NCBI RefSeq assembly: GCF_009905375.1
Contig: NW_027417199.1
Span: 45,702 to 109,701, forward strand
Source of the DNA: Apium graveolens
Lineage: Eukaryota; Streptophyta; Magnoliopsida; Apiales; Apiaceae
Length of the DNA stretch: 64,000 nt
Direction: 5' to 3'
Shown one piece after another: positions 57,346-64,000 of this stretch; position 1 is the stretch's first letter, and the number at the start of each line of letters is the position of its first letter. Below the pieces are notes generated by a model. That model did no database searches and had not been told where the DNA came from. It worked only from the letters and a program-made list of their open reading frames with translations. The position numbers and the translations under genes are program-made.

Positions 57346-59904
57346 TGGGTCCTGAAGGTTTAGGAGTAGAAACAAAATCAATAATTGAACCCTTAACAGG
57401 CTTAGCTTTCACTATGGCTGGCTCCTTCTCAGTGTTAGTCTTAACATAGTTGTCAGACTTAGAAATAGGAGTAACAGTCTTGTATTGTGTGTGCTTATTA
57501 CTCATGCTTGTCTTAGTGTTGATGCAAGTGCTAGCAGTTGCATGAAAAGCTTTAAAATAATCAGACATGGTAACAAATGCACATGGCATACATCCAACTA
57601 TACCACAAGGTTCATGAAAACTAGGCATGTTAGGCATGACAGGCATACTGGAAGTTGCAATAGATTCTACTTTACCTTTAGTGCACGCATGTGTAAGATG
57701 TGCAGCAGAATTGTAATTATTACAAAGCTTCCTAGATGCAGATGAGGAAGATACAAAATTAGATTTCTTATTAACACCTACCTTGCCATTCCTGTTCTTC
57801 TTAGTCTTAACCTTAACACTCTCACCAGTCTTAGAGTTGACTATAGGTTCTGGTTTCTTAAGAGTTTCAGGTTCTTTTCTATCCACCTTAGTACCTAGGT
57901 CAGCTATGGATTTAGCTTTCGTAGCTATAGCCTTAGGAGTCTTAGGGGATTCCTCTACCTTCTCTCTATCTTCAGCAATCAATTCCTTATTGATCAGCAA
58001 ACTTACTTCATCCAAAGGTTCTGAAACAGACTTAGTGAATATCGGAGATACAACATCCTTAATAACATATGGAACCTTTTCTGAGACAAACATGTTTATC
58101 TCTGATGTGCCACTATGTTTCTTACTGTTCAACTTAGAATAGTCAAGTCCTATTGAAGTCTTAGATTTAAATCTTTGACTATCTATTATCTCCTTCTGAG
58201 TTAGAAATGCATTCTTAAATGCCCGTAACTTCTTTTCTAAGTTAGCAAATTGGGTTCTAAGAATGGCCTCCATGTCTGCATTACACTTAACCTTATTCTC
58301 TAGATACTCATTTTTTTACTTAAGGTCTTCTAGTCCAACTACAAGCAATTCTAGTTCTTCATTCCTAGAGGTTAAACTCTCAGATTTAAGAACTAACTTA
58401 TCATTTTCCATTTTATATGCAAGCATGCTTGTATGAACATTATACTATTCTAAAGTAAGTTCATGCATATTAGATTTGTATTCAGATACAGACATTTCTA
58501 TAGTGGTAAGTTCAGGAACCTGAGATGGTCGTGGTGATTCCTCTGCAGAGTCTGCCATGAGAGCTAGATTTACATGCTCTTCTTCTTCATCCGAATCAGT
58601 ATCATCCCAGCTTTTTCCTTTCAACGATATAATCTCTCCCTTTTTCCTTTACCACATAAGCATTCGGCTTCTGTTTCAGCTTCTCATTCTTCCATTTCAG
58701 ATCTTCATAAGTTTCCTTCTTTTCATAGGAATCATTTGGTTTAGCTGCCTTGGGCTTTCTGCAATCAGTCTTCATCTTTTCGAAAGCCCAGACCCAGCCC
58801 TCCTTCGGACTCTCATTCTCGACAGAGTTGCCCTGACTCATTGTAGTTGTAGCATCTGGTTTTGCTCTTATCAACCCAGCTTGACTTGTAGCCTCCTCTA
58901 GAGCTTGACCCTGACGAGTGGCTTCCTTTCTGAAATCTCCCTGATGAACCCCTTGGTTTGTAGTTGGGCTTTCTTCTGAATCTAACATGACTAAATTTTG
59001 CAACCATGTATGCCATAGATTTGTCCTTCAAATGTTCAAGTTCCTCTTGTGTATAGAACTCACTTTCATCTTCTGGCTCACCATGAGTAATTTGAGCTAC
59101 AACAATTTCTTTAATTGTTGAGGAGGGTGCAACCTTATTTTCTTGAGATTCTGGTTCACGAACTACAAGTGCAATGGTTTTTACAAGTGTCGTACTCTTA
59201 CTGTCAACAGAACCAGGTCCATAGATAATGGCTCTTTACTCTTGCTCCAGCTCATGCATTCTTAACTTACCATATATCACATCCAGGGACATAATGATAA
59301 AATCTGATCTTTCCCTGATTAATGTGTTCTTTTGTTCCAGGTGAACTGGGAGCGTCAGCATAAACTTTCTGTCAGACTCTCGTATGGGGTAGACTTTCCC
59401 TTGCAGCTTTAATTCACTTAACAGTCTTGTATATCTCTCAAAGAGTGAAGACAGTGCTTCTCCGGGTTGAAGTTTGAATGCCTCATACTGAGTCATCAGA
59501 ATATCCATCCTGTTTTCTTTGACTTCCTCTGTTCCTTCCATCAAAAGCTCAATGGTCTCCCACATTTATTTTGCACTGTTACTTCCTACAAGCTGATGGC
59601 TCATATCATTATCGGTCGATTCCACAATTATGAGTTGAAGGCTTGTGTCAAGATTTATCAACTCCTTATCGGTTTCCGTATATTTAGACGGATCCCTGGG
59701 AGTAGATGTGGAAGGAATTCTTACACCAGTTGCAGTTGTGGATTCAGCAATTACTTCCATCGGAACATAAGGTCCATTCAGTAGTATCCCAATGTAAAGT
59801 GGATTCGAAGCTTTCATAAACAACATCATCTTTTACTTCCATAGGTTGTAATTATCTCTGTCAAATGGAGGTACCTTTATGCTTCCAATTCTTTGGTTAT
59901 TCAT
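57317..59904 (-). pseudogene. gag: Copia-B gag (broken)
   Basis: The ATG at 59904 opens MNNQRIGSIKVPPFDRDNYN, the usual SIRE gag start, then a stop. 59829-59566 and 59565-59236 hold the capsid-like region (MWETIELLMEGTEEVKENRM, YEAFKLQPGEALSSLFERY). The first zinc knuckle near 58830-58870 reads CYNYNESGQLC (Cys to Tyr and His to Gln). Acidic and coiled-coil parts (58560-58200) follow. 58273-57317 is open for 318 codons, Lys/Ser-rich, with a second knuckle-like LCNNYNSAAHLTHAC (again Tyr for Cys), ending KKAWVPKSS. Confidence 0.9.
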
Positions 59905-60039
59905 TTTCTTGGCGGAATTAAATTATTTAAAATTCAAAAAATTTCAAGAAATGAGATTTTTTTTGAAAATTAAAAAATTCAAGAATTTTCCAAGAACTTG
60001 TTTCTTTCTCCGGATCTTGATTTGTATGTCAATCAACAA

Positions 60040-60051
60040 GTTCTGATACCA
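60040..60051 (-). other. Copia-B primer-binding site
   Basis: The plus strand GTTCTGATACCA gives TGGTATCAGAAC on the sense strand, two bases from the LTR. It differs at the end from the common TGGTATCAGAGC and is still best matched to initiator tRNA-Met. Confidence 0.85.
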
Positions 60052-60053
60052 AT

Positions 60054-61268
60054 TGTTAGTCCCAAAGTATCGTAGAAGGGGGGGGGTGAATACGATACCT
60101 ATAATCTTTTTCTATTCGTTTTAAGTTCTTCATTAAAAGTATGGAATCAAAAATAACACAAAATAATTCGAGGAATATATTGTTTTATTAATATAAACCT
60201 TGAGGTTGCTACAATCTAATCAAAGTATTGATTAGCTACAATAAATTCAGCAGCATAACATTCTGTTTACAAGGATAATAAATGTGAAGCTTTAATGGAG
60301 CTCTCGTAAACTTTTTGTGTTTGCTGAAGAAGATAACCAACTGAATTGAATTACATTTAATTGCTGCTTTGTAGACTTTCAAAATTAAATAGACAGCTGG
60401 CCAATTATTGTCCATACAAATCATTTAACTTTGCTGCACATTGAATCAGTGAACAACTCATCTGTGCCAACATCTCTATGGCGACAAGCTTTCTCTGTGT
60501 ATCCTCTGTGGCGACAGCTCTGTGGTGACAGAGTTGTCTTGTAATTCTCTGTGGGTAACCTCTGTGGTGACAAGCTTCTATGGTGACAGTTGCTCTTCTG
60601 TGGCGACAGTTGCCTTGAGTAATTGTTCCAACACCTCTGTGGTGACAAGAGCTTCTGTGGTGATAGAGTTGCCTTAGAGCAATATCTTTGTGGTTACATC
60701 TCCTGTGGCGACAGGGGTGCCTTGGTGCCATTTCTCTGTGGTTACATCTCCTGTGGCGACGGGGTGAGAGAGCTGTCTTTTACTTTAGAATATTTTTGGC
60801 TCTTTGTCAAACCATTCTTCAATGTATCAATCATTTTTCTTCTGTTAATTAAATCAAAATACTTCCTTGAATGTTGATGTTTGGTGCACTGGTCTGGTTC
60901 ACAAACAACTAGTACTGAGTGGATCCTGATTCAATTTATCTTATGATTCTGAGTTGATACATACTGATGTTTATCCATTGCTTCTTTCACTGAACCCTTG
61001 ATCTGTAATATTTGAAGTCAATACATGCAACTGATACTTAAAGCCCCTTGATGTCTTATTCTTCATGGCTGCTTGAACATAGTAATGAACTTCTTCCCAT
61101 GATCTGTAGGAGGACTTAATGAATCAATCACATCATTTGGTTCTTTGTGTTTATCCTGTCTTCATCTGAAGGGTTCCTGTGCTTCACAGTTTAATAATGT
61201 TATCTGTTTCTATTTTCATCTTGAGTTATAAATCCTCGATTACATGTTACATTACATTATGCTTTACA
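60054..61268 (-). mobile_element. Copia-B right LTR (5' LTR)
   Basis: 1,215 bp, partner of 47236-48467. It has the motif array at 60465-60765, a TATA-like box on the minus strand near 60187-60200, and the conserved polypyrimidine end motif (plus strand AGAAGGGGGGGG near 60074). Confidence 0.93.
60465..60765. repeat. CTGTGGCGACA motif array in right LTR
   Basis: About 13 copies, fewer and more altered than in the left LTR: a block around 47735-47760 of the left array is shortened here. It lies about 270 bp upstream of the TATA-like box in the sense direction. Confidence 0.8.
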
Positions 61269-61273
61269 GAAAT

Positions 61274-62985
61274 ATGAAGAACGTTTCCAAGAGTTAAAAA
61301 AGAGGCTAGTGACAGCCCCCGTGTTAGTATTACCAGATGAAACAGGGAATTTCGTAATCTATAGTGACGCTTCTCTCAAAGGATTAGGTTATGTGCTAAT
61401 GCAACATGATAAGGTTATCACGTTTGCGTCTAGACAGTTAAAGCCCCATGAGCAGAAATATCCAGCTCATGATCTTGAGTTGGAAGCTAAAGTGTTTGCT
61501 TTGAAGTTATGGCGTTATCACTTGTACGGAGAGAAATGTGATATCTATACGGATTATAAAAGCTTAAAGTATATATTCACCCAAAATGATTTAAACATGA
61601 GACAAAGAAGGTGGTTGGAACCGATTAAAGACTATGATTGTTCGATTAATTATCATCCAGGTAAGGCTAATGTCGTGGCTGATGCCTTAAGTAGAAAAGA
61701 GAAATTAAATATGGTTTGTATCGCGGATGAACTAGCCCGAGATTTAGAAAAGATGGAGATTGAAGTTCGAGTATCAAATGGAGGTCAGGAGCAGCTATAC
61801 GAGATTACTTTCCAGCCAGCGTTGATGAAAAAGATTAAAATGTGTCAAGAAGGAGTTATGGAACATGACTTGAATACTCTGACAGGAGAAGAGTTATGTA
61901 CTCAAAAGGATAGCCAAGGTTTGTTTAGGTTTTCCTCTTGTATTTGGATTCCTAATATAGCGGAATTAAAGAATGAAATATTACACGAAGCGCATAACTC
62001 TAGGTTTTCTATCCACCCTGGTAGCACAAAGATGTACCAAGATTTAAAGAAGCACTTTTGGTGGCCAAGAATGAAGAAAGAGATTGCGGATTGGGTCAGT
62101 AAGTGTCATGTATGTCAGACGGTAAAAGCAGAACATCAAAGGCCCAGTGGATTGCTGCAGCCTTTGGAGATTCCACAGTGGAAATGGGAAGAGATTGGAA
62201 TGGATTTCATGGTGGGTTTGCCGAAGAAAAGATCGAATCACGATGCCATTGGGTAATCATTGATAGATTGACCAAGTCAGCGCATTTCCTTCTGATTAAT
62301 GAAAGGTAATTTTTAGAAAAGCTAGTTAAACTATATTTGGATGAGATAGTCACCAAGCATGGGGTACCTGTGTCTATAGTATCAGGTCGAGATCCAAGAT
62401 TCAATTCAAGGTTCTGGACAAAAATTTCAAGAATGTCTAGGAACTAAGTTAAATATGAGCACCGCTTATCATCCTCAAACTGATGGACAAAGTGAGAGAA
62501 CGATTCAGATGATTGAAGATATGTTAAGAGTGCTTTGGATTTCAAAGGAAATTGGGATGATCATCTACCCGTTGATAGAATTTTCTTATAATAATAGCTA
62601 CCATGCCAGCATTGGAATGCCACCCTACGAAGCCTTATATGGATGGAAGTGTAGATCACCTCTGTATTGGGATGAGGTAGGGGAAAAAGAAGTGTTAGGA
62701 CCTGAATTAGTACAGCAGACGAAAGAGGCAGTGGTATTAATTCGGAAAAGATTGGAAGCCGCTCAGGACATACAGAAGAAGAATGCAGATTTATATCGGA
62801 AGGACATAAACTTTGAAATAGGATCACCGGTACTACTAAAGGTTTCGCCATGGAAGGGATTGATTCGATTTGGTCAGAAAGGTAAACTGAGTCCGAGGTA
62901 TATAGGACCATTCGAAGGTTTTGAAGCAAATAGGAAAAGTTGCATACGAGATAGCTCTACCCCCGTAATGGCAGCATATTCATAA
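61274..62985 (+). pseudogene. pol: Gypsy-2 RNase H and integrase (broken)
   Basis: RNase H: FVIYSDASLKGLGYVLMQHD, FASRQLKPHEQKYPAHDLEL, YTDYKSLKYIF and VVADALSRKEKL. The integrase zinc site is HEAHNSRFSIHPGSTKMYQD then CHVCQ. The core begins GMDFMVGLPKK, with a frameshift near 62250 and then VIIDRLTKSAHFL. The second catalytic region reads [13 protein letters not shown], and the Glu lies in [10 protein letters not shown] after another shift near 62420. The C-terminal [20 protein letters not shown] leads to the chromodomain. Stops and shifts make it inactive. Confidence 0.92.
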
Positions 62986-63238
62986 TGTATTTCACGTATC
63001 CATGTTAAAGCCATATATCCCTGATTCAAATCAAGTAATCAAATAAGAACCAATCGAGCTTCAATCAGATTTCTCCTATGTGGAGCAGCCAGTCCAGATA
63101 TTAGATCGTAAGGAGCGTGTACTTAGGAATAAATTTATCCCTATAGTTAAAGTACTTTGGAGAAACCCTAGGGTAAAAGAGTCTACCTGGGAGTTAGAAT
63201 CAGATATGCTTGACAAATATCCTCACTTGTTTAATTAA
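62986..63238 (+). pseudogene. Gypsy-2 chromodomain end
   Basis: After FHVSMLKPYIPDSNQVIK and a TAA, the frame reads PVQILDRKERVLRNKFIPIV, then KVLWRNPRVKESTWELESDM and ends LFN at 63238. This is the chromodomain-like tail of Tekay/Del chromoviruses, which directs integration towards particular chromatin. Confidence 0.85.
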
Positions 63239-63265
63239 TTAAGATTCTGGAGATATAATCTTTTT

Positions 63266-63278
63266 AAGGGGGGAAGGA
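63266..63278 (+). other. Gypsy-2 polypurine tract
   Basis: AAGGGGGGAAGGA directly precedes the LTR start. It would prime plus-strand synthesis. Confidence 0.8.
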
Positions 63279-64000
63279 TATAACGACTCGTACATTCCTG
63301 TAATATTTAAATATGTAATTATTACGTAAATATTAAATAAAGAATTTTGTATTAATTATGGTCCATGTGTCTGACTTATTATTGTTTATATGTGATTGGT
63401 GGTGTGTTTTTATGATTAACTGCTGCACCATTTTATTTTTATTTCACTTTTAAAAAGTAATTTTATGACAATCCTATTTTCAAAAATTATTTGGGTTGTC
63501 TCTAAAATTATTTTTATGATTCTATAATTTTAATGACTATTTTGGGATTTATAAAAGTTACAACTCAATATTTGTTAATTATTTATTTTTAAATAATTTT
63601 CTGATTTCATTTAATTATAAAATCCATATTTAATTCCGGGATTCTTTAAAATATTATGAAACTCATATTTTAATATGTTTATAATATTCTGAGAATTTTA
63701 AAATTTTGTGGTAATTTTCAAGGTTAGTTTCAACCGCGTGTTGTTTCGTTAATCATTAAATTTGGGTATTTTGCGCGTTTGAAAATTTCATATTAAATTG
63801 TAAAAACTTTATTTTATTAACTTTCGAACATTTTGAGAATTTTGGTATGAAGTTTGTAATTTTTCGATGTGTTTTAGCGCGCAGCCGATACGTTATTATA
63901 ACAGAAAATGATATAAACAGACTAACAAATAAGCCGGGACACGTGTTTAATTGTGGCAACTGCAGTACAGTGTCCAAGCCTATTTTTTTCTCCCTCTGTT
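63279..64000 (+). mobile_element. Gypsy-2 3' LTR, partial
   Basis: It begins TATAACGACTCG; the expected start is TGTAACGACTCG, so the terminal TG has become TA. AT-rich and noncoding to the window end. Only 722 bp are seen, and the partner LTR is not in the window. Confidence 0.75.

Larger units (their letters stand above)
47236..61268 (-). mobile_element. Copia-B: complete SIRE/Maximus-like element, 14.0 kb
   Basis: It starts TGTTAGTCCCAAAG and ends GCTTTACA, flanked by GAAAT at 47231-47235 and 61269-61273. Removing it restores the Gypsy-2 reading across WTEK/YEERFQELKK. LTRs are 1,232 and 1,215 bp; the primer-binding site is next to the right LTR and the polypurine tract next to the left, so the sense strand is minus. 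The order in sense is gag, protease, integrase, RT, RNase H, hairpin-array spacer, extra ORF. Most stops are single Gln changes. The LTRs differ at roughly 20 sites in the first 400 bp, so it is clearly older than Gypsy-1. Confidence 0.95.
44145..64000 (+). mobile_element. Gypsy-2: Tekay/Del-like chromovirus, split by Copia-B, runs off window
   Basis: The order is gag, protease, RT, RNase H, integrase, chromodomain, polypurine tract, LTR on the plus strand. Copia-B (47236-61268) splits it between RT and RNase H. The 5' LTR is not visible left of a degraded primer-binding site (about 44145-44160, TGGCTAGATCAGAG). The 3' LTR starts at 63279 and continues past the window. Stops and frameshifts break the polyprotein. 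The chromodomain after integrase places it among chromoviruses. Confidence 0.88.

Noticed and set aside
1..64000. Host protein-coding gene
   Set aside because: Every longer frame belongs to a retroelement; no exon-intron structure with host-like motifs was recognised.

Overview
The window is repeat-dense plant DNA, from a eudicot judging by the element families; I cannot name the species. I found no host gene, tRNA, rRNA or CRISPR array. Almost everything is nested transposable elements. Codon use and AT-richness are uniform and every polyprotein reading frame is broken, so this looks like old heterochromatin with a few younger insertions.

Layout. 1-5561 is a mosaic: a badly decayed Copia pol fragment (about 300-2075), then a minus-strand LTR element of which I see noncoding interior (2076-3989), primer-binding site (3990-4001) and LTR (4003-5561). 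A 636-bp solo LTR with a clean 5-bp duplication sits inside that interior (3320-3955). 5562-17666 is a plus-strand SIRE/Maximus-like Copia element ("Copia-A"): gag, protease, integrase, RT-RNase H, then a very long extra ORF and the 3' LTR. Its gag is split by another solo LTR (5846-7135). 17667-21047 is AT-rich and holds a terminal-inverted-repeat element with a telomere-like palindrome in its core, a Stowaway-like MITE, local duplications and a decayed tandem repeat.

21062-39569 is a minus-strand, 5'-truncated L1-type LINE with a 14-bp target duplication. It is split by a 13.7-kb Ty3/Gypsy element (22696-36366) with 4-kb, nearly identical LTRs but a deleted, decayed interior. 39570-44144 holds an old minus-strand Copia ("Copia-C") and unassigned AT-rich DNA. 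44145-64000 is a plus-strand Tekay/Del-like chromovirus ("Gypsy-2") whose RNase H is split by a complete 14.0-kb minus-strand SIRE-like Copia ("Copia-B", 47236-61268). Its 3' LTR runs off the window.

Two things stand out. First, Copia-A and Copia-B each carry, after RNase H, the remains of a single ORF of roughly 1,400-1,500 codons whose first domain is recognisably related between them. Second, each of four Copia families here carries its own private short motif, repeated many times, usually in both orientations so that it forms perfect hairpins. These arrays lie upstream of TATA-like boxes in the LTRs and, in Copia-A and Copia-B, also upstream of the extra ORF. Damage to coding regions is dominated by Gln-to-stop and zinc-knuckle Cys-to-Tyr changes, as expected of C-to-T decay in methylated DNA.
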